A DNA stretch of 64,000 nt from Amycolatopsis keratiniphila subsp. keratiniphila (GTDB lineage: Bacteria > Actinomycetota > Actinomycetes > Mycobacteriales > Pseudonocardiaceae): the NCBI RefSeq assembly GCF_001620365.2, contig NZ_LQMT02000052.1, positions 9,950 to 73,949 on the forward strand, given 5' to 3'. Every line of letters starts with the position of its first letter. Positions within the stretch are counted from its first letter, which is position 1. The position numbers and the translations under genes were made by a program. The notes beneath the pieces were generated by a model. It was not told the origin of the DNA. It was given only the letters and a program-made list of their open reading frames with translations, and made no database searches. Shown here in pieces: positions 8,017 to 15,997 of this stretch.

Positions 8017-9462
8017 GTGACCAAGCAAGTGCCGCGCGTCGAGGAACTGGGCGGCGGTTTCACCCCGAGGTTGTGGTGGACCCTGATCCTGCTCGCGGCG
8101 GCGGTGGCGCTCGACGTCGGCAGCGTGGCCGTGGTCAATCCGGCGTTGCCCGACATCGGGCGGGACCTGCGGATGGACGACGCCCTGCTCCAGTGGACGA
8201 TGACCGGTTACGGGATCACGTTCGCGGGCTGCCTGCTGTTCGGCGGCAGGCTGGCCGACGTCTTCAGCAGGCGGCTCGTGCTGGCGGCGGGGATCGGGAT
8301 CTTCGCGGTGGGCGCGCTCGCCCCGGTCGTCGTGCCCACCGCGGAGGTCCTGATCGCGGCGAGGGCGGCGCAGGGGCTGGGAGCGGCCCTGTCCGTGCCC
8401 GCGGCGATGGCGTTGCTGTTCCAGGTGTTCCCGCCGGGACGGCTGCGCAACCGCGCGCTGGGCGTCTACACCGCCGTCGGCGCGGCGAGTTTCGGGGTGG
8501 GCCTGGTGCTCGGTGGGGTGCTCACCAGCGCGTTCGGCTGGCACGCGGTGTTCGCCTTCAGCGCCGTGACGAGTGTGCTGGTCCTGCTCGGCATCCGGCC
8601 GCTGCTGCCGAGTTCCGCCGGCGACCGGCGCCCGGTCGACCTGCCAGGGGCGGCGATGGTCACCGCCGGGCTGCTGGCCGGCATCTTCGCGGTGACCAGG
8701 GCGGGCGAGGCCGGCCTCGCGGACACCGGCACGGTCGTGTCGGCGCTGCTGGCGATCCTCCTCCTCGCCGGTTTCGTGCTCTGGGAACGCCGGGCGCCGG
8801 AACCGCTGTTCTCGGTCGGCATCCTGCGCTCCCGGCCGGTCCGGGCGGCGACCCTCGCCGGCGGCCTGTTCTTCTTCGCGCTCAACGGGGTCCTGTTCTT
8901 CGCGCCGCTCTACATGCAGGGCATGCTCGGCTACACGCCGCTGCAGTCGGGGCTGGCGGTGCTCCCGATGAGCCTGCTCGTCGCCGTGTCGTCGAACGTC
9001 GCCGGTCGTCTCCTGTCGCGGTTCGGCCAGCGACGGGTCCTCGTCGTCGGCCTTCTCCTGCTGGCGGCGGGTGTCGCCCTCTGGCTCCGTACCCCGTTGG
9101 ACGGCGACTACCTGGCGCATGTCCTGCCGGGGGTCGCGGTGATGGCCATCGGGCAGGGACTGGCCTACACCGCGCTCACCGCGGCGTCGCTCACCGGCGT
9201 CCCCGGCGAGCGGCACGGCGTCGCCGGCGCGTTCAACATCACCGCTCAGCAGATCGGCTCGAGCGTCGGTATCGCCGCGCTCGTGGCGTTCGCCTCGGCG
9301 CTCTCCGAATCGGGGGAGCAGGCCGAGCGCCTGTCCACCTACCACGCGGTCTACCTGGTCATCAGCTGCGTGGTGGTGGTGGGCGCGCTGGTCACCGCCG
9401 CCCTGTTCGGCCGCCGCGCCGACGACCGGGCGCCGGAGGTGAAGGCCCCGGCCGCCGGATGA
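8017..9462 (+). CDS. MFS drug exporter, 14-helix DHA2 type
   Basis: The 481-residue membrane protein has about fourteen predicted helices and the DHA2-family signatures, including a GGRLADVFSRR loop between helices 2 and 3. The GTG at 8017 follows an AAGGAG site at seven bases; longer in-frame extensions cover the promoter. It probably exports the cluster product or confers self-resistance. It is transcribed away from the tailoring operon and its stop overlaps a possible upstream ATG of the SARP gene, so exporter and activator share a transcript. Confidence 0.93.
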   Translation: MTKQVPRVEELGGGFTPRLWWTLILLAAAVALDVGSVAVVNPALPDIGRDLRMDDALLQWTMTGYGITFAGCLLFGGRLADVFSRRLVLAAGIGIFAVGALAPVVVPTAEVLIAARAAQGLGAALSVPAAMALLFQVFPPGRLRNRALGVYTAVGAASFGVGLVLGGVLTSAFGWHAVFAFSAVTSVLVLLGIRPLLPSSAGDRRPVDLPGAAMVTAGLLAGIFAVTRAGEAGLADTGTVVSALLAILLLAGFVLWERRAPEPLFSVGILRSRPVRAATLAGGLFFFALNGVLFFAPLYMQGMLGYTPLQSGLAVLPMSLLVAVSSNVAGRLLSRFGQRRVLVVGLLLLAAGVALWLRTPLDGDYLAHVLPGVAVMAIGQGLAYTALTAASLTGVPGERHGVAGAFNITAQQIGSSVGIAALVAFASALSESGEQAERLSTYHAVYLVISCVVVVGALVTAALFGRRADDRAPEVKAPAAG

Positions 9463-9518
9463 ACGGCGAGGACCGCCTGATCACCACAGTGCAGAAGAGC
9501 GAAGGGAGTCGAGTCACC

Positions 9519-10292
9519 GTGAGGATCGCTTTGCTGGGCCCGCTCGAGGTGGTTCACGACGGAAGGCCGATCGTGCCTTCGGCGCCGAAACAGCGGACGC
9601 TGCTGGCGCTTCTGTTGCTGAACGCCAACCGCGAGGTGAGCGTCGCCCAGTGCGCCGGAGAACTCGGCGACGGTGCGTCGAAGAACTGCTCGGTGTCGAC
9701 CGTGCACACCCATATCCTGCAGCTGCGCAAGGCACTCGGCCCCGCGGCGGGACGGCTGCGCACCACCGGAGCCGGTCCCGACGCGGGCTATCTGTTCATC
9801 ACGGAGCCGGGGGAGCTCGACGTCGACCGGTTCGACGAACTCGTGGCCGTCGCGCGGCTCCGGCGCGCGGACGGGAAGCCCGGCGAAGCGGCCAGGCTGA
9901 TCACCGAGGCGCTGGATCTGTGGCACACCGAGGCACTCGTCGACGTCAAGACCGGGCCCGGCGCGCAGCGAGCACTGGTCGGGCTGCGGGCCAAGCGGAT
10001 GGAGGCACTCGTGATCTGTGCCGAACTGGCGCTCCGGCTCGGGCGCCACCGCCAGGTGCTCGGCAAGCTCGCCGCACTGGTGCACCTGAATCCGGCGGAC
10101 GAACGGCTCACCGCGCACCTGATGACGGCGCTCTACCGCAGCGGCAGGCAGGCCGACGCGCTGGCGGTGTACCAACGGTTCCTGACCACGGCCGAGACGG
10201 GATCCCGCGCGCTGAGCGAACTCCAGACGGCCATCCTGCTCGCCGACCCGGTGCTGGACGGTCCCACCGCGGATCTCCTCTCCGCCGGATAG
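9519..10292 (+). CDS. SARP-family transcriptional activator (1)
   Basis: The 257-residue protein has an OmpR-type DNA-binding domain (about residues 1-95, opening VRIALLGPLEV) and a bacterial transcriptional activation domain (about 100-250). It lacks the ATPase and TPR extensions of AfsR. SARPs activate antibiotic clusters by binding direct repeats near the -35 region. The GTG at 9519 is chosen because family members begin right at this motif and a GGGAG site lies ten bases upstream. An ATG at 9459 overlapping the exporter stop as ATGA is the alternative. Two SARPs in one small cluster suggest layered control. Confidence 0.9.
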   Translation: MRIALLGPLEVVHDGRPIVPSAPKQRTLLALLLLNANREVSVAQCAGELGDGASKNCSVSTVHTHILQLRKALGPAAGRLRTTGAGPDAGYLFITEPGELDVDRFDELVAVARLRRADGKPGEAARLITEALDLWHTEALVDVKTGPGAQRALVGLRAKRMEALVICAELALRLGRHRQVLGKLAALVHLNPADERLTAHLMTALYRSGRQADALAVYQRFLTTAETGSRALSELQTAILLADPVLDGPTADLLSAG

Positions 10293-10301
10293 CCGCCGCG
10301 G

Positions 10302-11627
10302 TCATCCGGCGGACAGCAGCGCGTTCCGGTCCCGGAGGTACTTCCCGTTGGTGGTGCGGGGGAGCGCGGGGAGGACGTGGTAGCGCGACGGTGTCTTCTC
10401 CGCCCCCAGGAACCTGCGGCACCACGACCCGAGGTGATCCGGGTCCAGCGCCGTCGTTCCCGCCACGTGGGCCTCGATGACGTCGGAGCCGAGCACGATC
10501 ACGTCGGTGACCTCGCGGTGTGCCGCCAGCACCCGTTCGATCTCGAGCAGGTCCAGATCCCGGTGACCCCCGCCGGTGCGCCCGAGGAGCTGCAGCGAAC
10601 CGGTGACCTGGTCCCGCCGCACCAGGTCACCGGTGGAGAGCCAGCCGCCGAACCACGGCTCGGCCTCGATGACGTACGGCGAACGTGCCAGATGGACCTC
10701 CAGCACACCGTCCGTGACGCGGGTCCGGATCCCCGGTACCGGCCTCCCGACACCGGACACCGCGAACCGGCCGGCGACGTCCATCGCGATGACGCCGGTT
10801 TCGGTGGTGCCGTAGGCCTGGCCGATGCTCACGCCGTGCCGGTCACGGAAGCGGTCGAAGACGTCGTGATGCAGAACGTCGCCGCTGGAGATCGCGGCAC
10901 GCAGCGAGGTGAAGGATTCCACGGTGTCTTCGCCGAGCCTCGCGAAGTCCCGAGGTTCCCCGATGACGACGTCGGCGGTCCGCACGGCGGGCGACCGGGC
11001 GGGGAATAGCAGTGACGCCCCGTTGTCGAGGGTGTGCAGGACGCCGCCGACCAAGCCGAAGGAATGCGCGAGGGAATTCATCAACAGCACCCGTTCCCCC
11101 GGCCCGGGAACGCCGTCCACCGCCGCGATCCGCCCGAGTTCGGCGAGGAGCGACTCCGGCGTCCGGCCGACGAGTTTTCCCGCACCGGTGGTGCCCGAGG
11201 AGAGCTGAAGCAGGCAATGGCCGGTCGACGCGGGTTCGCCGTCCGGCAGCCGCCGCACCAGCACTTCGCATTCGTCGGTGAACGGACGGCTCCTGCGGTC
11301 GCTGCCGCCGAAGGTGACGAAGAACCGCGGCCGCCACCGGCCGAGCAGACAGGTCATCTCGGCGAGGCCGGTCTTCTGCTCGATCAGGGCGACTTGCGCG
11401 CCCAGTTCCCATAACGCGAACACGGACCACAGCTGGGTGAAACTGGGTGTCCCGTGCAGGGCGACCGTGGTGCCCGCCCCGATGCCGTGATGGCGGTACA
11501 CGGTGGCGAGCCAGGCCACCGCCGCGCGAAGCTCGCCGCGGGTGACGGGACGTTCCCCGTACGCCCAGAGTTCGTCGTCGCCACCACGGCCGAGCAGGTC
11601 TTCTCCCCACCAGGATCGCGTTGTCAT
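10302..11627 (-). CDS. AMP-dependent adenylating enzyme (second ligase of the cluster)
   Basis: The 441-residue protein carries the ANL ATP loop LQLSSGTTGAGK, the YGTTETG adenylate motif and STGDLVRRD, with a short C-terminal lobe ending in TNGKYLRDRN. At 441 residues it is shorter than a typical CoA ligase and resembles stand-alone aryl or fatty-acid adenylating enzymes. It is downstream of the aminohydroxybenzoate genes with a 59-base gap, so it may activate that acid; the CoA-ligase-like enzyme at 3971 may activate a partner acid. The convergent SARP gene ends ten bases away. Confidence 0.9.
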   Translation of the reverse strand: MTTRSWWGEDLLGRGGDDELWAYGERPVTRGELRAAVAWLATVYRHHGIGAGTTVALHGTPSFTQLWSVFALWELGAQVALIEQKTGLAEMTCLLGRWRPRFFVTFGGSDRRSRPFTDECEVLVRRLPDGEPASTGHCLLQLSSGTTGAGKLVGRTPESLLAELGRIAAVDGVPGPGERVLLMNSLAHSFGLVGGVLHTLDNGASLLFPARSPAVRTADVVIGEPRDFARLGEDTVESFTSLRAAISSGDVLHHDVFDRFRDRHGVSIGQAYGTTETGVIAMDVAGRFAVSGVGRPVPGIRTRVTDGVLEVHLARSPYVIEAEPWFGGWLSTGDLVRRDQVTGSLQLLGRTGGGHRDLDLLEIERVLAAHREVTDVIVLGSDVIEAHVAGTTALDPDHLGSWCRRFLGAEKTPSRYHVLPALPRTTNGKYLRDRNALLSAG

Positions 11628-11686
11628 GCCCACCACCGTCCGAAGGCCGGTTCCGCCCGGTGTGCCGTCCGGGCGGAACCGGGGTT

Positions 11687-12790
11687 TCACTTTTCCAGGC
11701 AGAATTCGCCGACCGGCCAGCCGACGTGGCGCTGATCGGTGGCCAGGTGGCCCAGCACCTGGGTGCCCGGCGTGAGTTCGGTGACGTTGAGCACCGCACC
11801 GCCGGGGCCGAGGACCCGTACGTGCCAGTCGTCCTGGACGATCAGGTTGACGCCGACGCCCTCCTCGGAAACGGCCTTGATGCTCAGCAGCGGCCGGGAT
11901 TCGAGTTTGATCCGCCCGACCACGATCCGGCGGGTCCGGCCGTCGGCGCCGACACCGAGCACGGTGCTCCCGGCCTTGAGCTCGCTCAGGTAGTTCGTCC
12001 TGTTGTCCTGTCCGAAGACGTAGGAGTGCAGCGCGCCGGCGTTGATCCGGAACGGCCGCGTCGGCATGTAGGGCAGTGGGTGGGTTTCGCTGCAGCACAG
12101 GATGAAGCCCTGCGAGTACGAGCCGACCAGCATGCCCTCGTCTTCGTCGAAATGGGTGCAGGTGTCGATGCAGACCCGGTCGCCGAGGCCGCAGTGCTCG
12201 ATCGACTCGACGGTGAGTTTGGTCAGGCTCAGCTGCGGTGTCTTGTCCCGCAGGATCTCCATCAGGCCGAAGACGTCGTTGGCGTCGCGAGGCGCGAGCA
12301 GCACGCCTTCGGAGCCCTTTTCGAGGACGTCGACAATGATCTGTGCCTCTTCGAGATCGTCGGCCTGGCAGATCAGCTGTCCGGACGAACCGTCCGCGGC
12401 CGCGATGACGATTTCGAGCGGGATCTTCGTCGGATCGCGGAATTCCACCACCGTGTAAGGCAGTGAGCGCGCGGATTCGCAGGCCAGCTTCAGGGTGGCG
12501 TCATCGCGTACGTGCACCAGTGCGGCGATGTCGGTCTTCTCGTCGTACCAGGCGTTCTTGAGGGCGTTCAGCTCGGTTTCCCCGCCCACGGAGCGGAGGC
12601 GCACCAGGCCCTCGCCGTCACTGTCGCGGTCCGGCTTGACCAGAACGCGTTTGACGGTGGCGGGAAGGGTGTCGAGGAGCCGCACGTCGTCGTGCACCAA
12701 GGCGTCCACCCTCGCGTGCACGGCCGCGTCGACGACGGCTTCCCGCTGGGCATCGGGCACGGTACGGAGGTCGATCCAGGCGAACTTCAC
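11687..12790 (-). CDS. griH-like: 3-dehydroquinate synthase II family, GriH-like aminohydroxybenzoate synthase
   Basis: The 367-residue protein matches the archaeal-type dehydroquinate synthase family over its full length, with the conserved RPFRINAGALHSYV and SEEGVGVNLIVQ segments. Relatives are MJ1249, which makes dehydroquinate, and GriH of grixazone biosynthesis, which turns the aldolase product into 3-amino-4-hydroxybenzoate. A bacterium with a normal shikimate pathway does not need this enzyme for primary metabolism. Its GTG overlaps the aldolase stop as GTGA. That pairing strongly supports a GriI/GriH role and a C7N-type product. Confidence 0.92.
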   Translation of the reverse strand: MKFAWIDLRTVPDAQREAVVDAAVHARVDALVHDDVRLLDTLPATVKRVLVKPDRDSDGEGLVRLRSVGGETELNALKNAWYDEKTDIAALVHVRDDATLKLACESARSLPYTVVEFRDPTKIPLEIVIAAADGSSGQLICQADDLEEAQIIVDVLEKGSEGVLLAPRDANDVFGLMEILRDKTPQLSLTKLTVESIEHCGLGDRVCIDTCTHFDEDEGMLVGSYSQGFILCCSETHPLPYMPTRPFRINAGALHSYVFGQDNRTNYLSELKAGSTVLGVGADGRTRRIVVGRIKLESRPLLSIKAVSEEGVGVNLIVQDDWHVRVLGPGGAVLNVTELTPGTQVLGHLATDQRHVGWPVGEFCLEK

Positions 12791-13596
12791 GGGGCACCCA
12801 CCAGTTCCTTGCGCAGGGAGTCGGATATCCGGGGGCCGTGGATCACCCCGGCCAGTTCACGGACGGCGTGGCGTGGGTCGGGGCTTTCGAAGACCCGCCT
12901 GCCCACGGCCACGCCCTGGCAGCCCGCGGCCAGGGCCGAGGTGGCGAACTCGGCGAGGCCGCCTTCGACGGCGGCGCCGCCCGCGACCACGACCGGGATC
13001 GGGGAGCTCAGCACCACCTGCGCCATCCGCTCGGCGGGGGTGGCGAGCACCGTTTTGACGAGGTCCGCGCCGAGATCGGCCGCGATGCCGACCACATGCG
13101 CGAGCAACGCCGGATCACCCGGATCGCTGATCCGCGGGCCGCGGGGATAGATCATGGCCAGCAACGGCATGCCCCAGTCCGCGCAGGCCGCGGCGACGGC
13201 GCCGAGGTCGGCCAGTTGCGCGGCCTCGGTCTCGGAGCCGATGTTGACGTGCACGCTGACCGCGTCCGCGCCCAGCCGGATCGCTTCGTCGACGCCGCCC
13301 ACGAGTACCTTGGCGTCGCGGTCGCTGGCGTGCGTGGTGCTGGCGGACAGGTGCACCACGAGGGAACAATCGCCCAGCGAGGCCGGGTCGACCATTCTCG
13401 CGCGTCCCTTGTGCACGACGATCGCGTCGCCGCCGCCGTCCGAGATGTCTTCTATCAAGCGATTGAAAGCCGCCGCGGTGCCGATCGGGCCATCGGATAT
13501 CGAATGGTCGAGCGGCACGAAGAGATATCTGTTGTCGGCGCGCCGGGAAAGGCGCGCCATTCGTAGTGATTTCCCGGTGAGAAGAGTGACTGACAT
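12787..13596 (-). CDS. griI-like: 2-amino-3,7-dideoxy-heptulosonate synthase type aldolase, GriI-like
   Basis: The 269-residue class I aldolase belongs to the DhnA/MJ0400 family. It shows the VPLDHSISDGP motif near residue 30, the IYPRG tyrosine motif and the Schiff-base lysine in ADLVKTVLATP. In grixazone biosynthesis GriI joins aspartate semialdehyde to dihydroxyacetone phosphate, giving the C7N precursor for GriH. The ATG at 13596 aligns with family N-termini; an upstream ATG at 13659 adds unrelated residues. This is the first gene of the three-gene precursor operon, whose promoter must lie in 13597-13733, where I see no obvious operator. Confidence 0.93.
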   Translation of the reverse strand: MSVTLLTGKSLRMARLSRRADNRYLFVPLDHSISDGPIGTAAAFNRLIEDISDGGGDAIVVHKGRARMVDPASLGDCSLVVHLSASTTHASDRDAKVLVGGVDEAIRLGADAVSVHVNIGSETEAAQLADLGAVAAACADWGMPLLAMIYPRGPRISDPGDPALLAHVVGIAADLGADLVKTVLATPAERMAQVVLSSPIPVVVAGGAAVEGGLAEFATSALAAGCQGVAVGRRVFESPDPRHAVRELAGVIHGPRISDSLRKELVGAP

Positions 13597-13733
13597 CTGC
13601 CCGCCTAGCGTGTCGTGTCCGAAGTACCTGCCTTTGGGCTCCAGGCTCCGCATCGGCATCCGAGCGGTGCGGGATTCTCCCTGCAGCCAGGCTGGCAGCG
13701 CACGCTGAAGAATCGGGCGAAAATCGGCGGAGG

Positions 13734-14609
13734 TCAGCCGCTCGGCGCGGGATCACGCTCCTCGTGCGCGCGCCTGGTACCGGCCGCCGCCGCGGCGAGC
13801 GTGTCGAGGGCGGCCTGGGACGGGCTGTCCTTGTCCGCGGTGTACGTCACCAGTTTCTGGTCGAGCACGCCGGGAATGGCGAGGGATTCGTAGTGCAGTT
13901 CGAGTCTGCCCACCAACGGGTGATCGAACTCCCGCAGACCGTGGCTCCGGTCCTGGACGTCGTGGTTCTCCCACCACTGCCGGAAATCCTCGCTCTTCAG
14001 GAACAGTTCCCCGACCAGCGCGACGATGCCGGGATCGTCCGGATAGCGGCCGACCGCCACCCGCAGGTGGGCCAGTTCCTGCCGGGCCATCTGTTCCCAG
14101 TCGACGTACAACTCCCGGGCGGCGGGATCGCAGAAACCGTGCCACACCATATTGCGCAACGGCGGGCGGCAGGCCTCGAAATCGGTGAGCAGCGCGACCG
14201 CGAGATCGTTCCAGGCGAGGACTTCCATCCGCCGCCCCACGACGAACGCGGGGGTGCTGGGATTGAGCAGCTCGAGCAGGCGGCGCACACTCGGCCGGAC
14301 CTCCTCGTCGGAGGCCTCGCGCCGCGGGGCCGGCTCGGAGCGGGCGAGGGTGTACAGGTGGCTGCGTTCGTCTTCGTCCAGGCCCAATACCCGCGACAGC
14401 GCCTCCAGCACCGTGGGCGACGGCCGGCCGTCACGGCCCTGCTCCATCCGGACGTAGTAATCGACGCTGATCCCGGCGAGGTGGGCGATTTCCGTCCGGC
14501 GCAGTCCCGGGGTGCGCCGGCGGCCGACGGAGGTCAGTCCCACGTCCTCCGGCCGCAGCCGATCACGCCGGGACCGCAGGAAATCGCTGAGTTCCTTCCT
14601 TGCCTGCAC
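13734..14609 (-). CDS. XRE-family regulator with MmyB-like ligand-binding domain
   Basis: The 291-residue protein has an N-terminal helix-turn-helix with the usual RRTPGLRRTEIAHLAGIS segment (about residues 25-80). A C-terminal MmyB-type PAS-like domain follows, which in relatives binds fatty acids or other small ligands. The GTG at 14609 starts at the family-typical position; longer extensions cover the promoter. Upstream lies the repeat array at 14649-14687, shared with the exporter promoter, so self-regulation together with control of export and tailoring genes is plausible. Confidence 0.9.
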   Translation of the reverse strand: MQARKELSDFLRSRRDRLRPEDVGLTSVGRRRTPGLRRTEIAHLAGISVDYYVRMEQGRDGRPSPTVLEALSRVLGLDEDERSHLYTLARSEPAPRREASDEEVRPSVRRLLELLNPSTPAFVVGRRMEVLAWNDLAVALLTDFEACRPPLRNMVWHGFCDPAARELYVDWEQMARQELAHLRVAVGRYPDDPGIVALVGELFLKSEDFRQWWENHDVQDRSHGLREFDHPLVGRLELHYESLAIPGVLDQKLVTYTADKDSPSQAALDTLAAAAAGTRRAHEERDPAPSG

Positions 14610-14648
14610 CCACCCATTATGGCGGAACCGTCGCGGCCGACAACCTCG

Positions 14649-14687
14649 GTAAGCTGGTAATGCCATTACTAGGTTGAGGATTACCAG
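14649..14687. promoter_or_regulatory. second copy of the 15-bp-period repeat array
   Basis: GTAAGCTGG (14649), CATTACTAG (14664) and GATTACCAG (14679) start exactly 15 bases apart upstream of the XRE gene. CATTACTAG and GATTACCAG match the units at 7866-7904, and ATTACTAGG is identical in both places. A short palindrome, GGTAATGCCATTACT (14656-14670), is embedded. The first unit is the weakest. Confidence 0.55.
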
Positions 14688-14763
14688 GCGCGAATACCAA
14701 AGAGGCCGCCGCGGGGGAAGCACGTGAAGCGGTCTTCGCGTACTTCCACCCAGGAGGGCGCGT

Positions 14764-15564
14764 TCAGGCCGGCCGAAGGTCCGGTACCTCGATGGTGGGC
14801 AGTTTGTCGGTTTTGAGAATGGCCTCGAACAGCCGTTTCGTCTGGGGACTGGGTTCCAGTCCCAGGTCTTCGGCGAGTGTGCGGCGGAGCCGGTGGAACA
14901 CCATCACCGATTCCGCGCGCTGACCCGAACGGTAATGCGCCACCATCAGCTGGGCATGGATGTTCTCGTCCATGGGATGGGCGTTCACGAGCTGCCGCAG
15001 TTCGGCGATCACCGCGCGGTGTCTTCCCAGCCTGAGGTCGGCGTCGATACGCTCGCCGAGGACACTGAATCTGGTCTCCTTGATCTCCAGCCGGTACGCG
15101 GCGATCGAGGGGCCGGGGCGTACGTCGGCGAGAACCGGTTCTTCGCACAACCGCAGCGCGGAGTGGAAGAGCGTGGCGGCCCGGCGGACGTTCTCCCTGG
15201 CCAGTTCTTCCCGCGCCGTGGCGACCTGCCGGTCGAAGAGCTCCTTGTCGAGGCACTCCCGCGGCACCACCAGCTGGTATCCCTGGTGCCTCGTGCGCAG
15301 TTCGAGTGCCGCGTCCGGCGAGTCGGCGCTCGCCGGGATGGACCGGAGGATCTTGCGCAGCTGCAGGGTGTAGGTCTGCAGCGTCGACAACGCACTCTTG
15401 GGCGGATCCGTCGGCCACAATTCATCGATGCAGCAGTCCACCGAAACGACTTCGTTGGAATTAATCATGAACAATGCGGTAAGGTGTCGTAACTTGGGTG
15501 CCGTCGGCGTGTAGTCGACGCCATTCGCGCTCAGTGAGAGTCGGCCAAGTATACGCAAATCCAT
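14764..15564 (-). CDS. SARP-family transcriptional activator (2)
   Basis: The 266-residue protein has the OmpR-type winged helix (starting MDLRILGRLSL) and the activation domain, ending without ATPase. It resembles DnrI- and RedD-type activators. The ATG at 15564 is at the family N-terminus; 20 further in-frame codons upstream have no similarity. It is the outermost gene of the cluster and probably its pathway-specific switch. The perfect palindrome at 15618-15634, about 55 bases upstream of the start, is a candidate operator for its own control. Confidence 0.9.
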   Translation of the reverse strand: MDLRILGRLSLSANGVDYTPTAPKLRHLTALFMINSNEVVSVDCCIDELWPTDPPKSALSTLQTYTLQLRKILRSIPASADSPDAALELRTRHQGYQLVVPRECLDKELFDRQVATAREELARENVRRAATLFHSALRLCEEPVLADVRPGPSIAAYRLEIKETRFSVLGERIDADLRLGRHRAVIAELRQLVNAHPMDENIHAQLMVAHYRSGQRAESVMVFHRLRRTLAEDLGLEPSPQTKRLFEAILKTDKLPTIEVPDLRPA

Positions 15565-15617
15565 GGTACCCCCGTATGTGCAATCGGATATGATGCCCGC
15601 ATGTCGAAAAAACCGGC

Positions 15618-15634
15618 CAAACATCCTATGTTTG
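15618..15634. promoter_or_regulatory. 17-bp perfect palindrome upstream of SARP (2)
   Basis: CAAACAT-CCT-ATGTTTG has seven-base perfect arms. It lies 54-70 bases upstream of the SARP ATG, a normal place for a repressor or activator site. The regulator is unknown. Confidence 0.5.
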
Positions 15635-15867
15635 ATCCTAGCAGGAACCCTCTGGGCTGAACGGGTGTTCCCAAAGCCGGTGAAGCGCGGTCTTGTTGAC
15701 GCTCGGCGACATGCGCGCGGCGGAATTCCCTGCCTGTTGGTCCATTCGCTCCCTCGTCAGCGGAGACGCGGCCTCGTTATGGATTCACCGAACGGCATCC
15801 ACGGCGTTAATGTCAACGGCTTTTGAGGCGCCCTTTGGGGAATGCGCACCCGGACGGCGCCCGCGCC

Positions 15868-15930
15868 GTGAGATCCGTCTCCGGACACGCGAGATCCGCG
15901 CCGAATCACGTGAGTTCGGTGTCGCGTCAC
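15868..15930. repeat. three 21-bp tandem repeats
   Basis: Units start at 15868, 15889 and 15910, each beginning GTGAG or GCGAG and ending CAC. They are diverged at the centre. The period equals two helical turns. Units 1 and 2 share GCGAGATCCG-like beginnings. The repeat lies about 70 bases beyond the 3' end of the PLD-like protein gene. Confidence 0.6.
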
Positions 15931-15997
15931 GCGGGTGCGCCCGCGACCCGGGCTCAAGACCGCGCGAAGTTCTCAAGTCGGGCATCGCGACCGCCGG

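Larger units (their letters stand above)
15565..15997. other. 433-base intergenic region at the cluster border
   Basis: No frame in this stretch looks like a real gene. It holds a perfect palindrome CAAACATCCTATGTTTG (15618-15634) in the SARP promoter and three 21-base tandem units (15868-15930). The local A/T-rich patch around 15600-15650 fits a promoter for the SARP gene. Confidence 0.6.

Noticed and set aside
11621..12466. 281-codon frame opposite the dehydroquinate-synthase-like gene
   Set aside because: No motifs; the minus-strand gene matches its family over its full length.
15563..15826. 87-codon plus-strand frame at the cluster border
   Set aside because: Poor ribosome site, no similarity, and it overlaps the SARP promoter palindrome.
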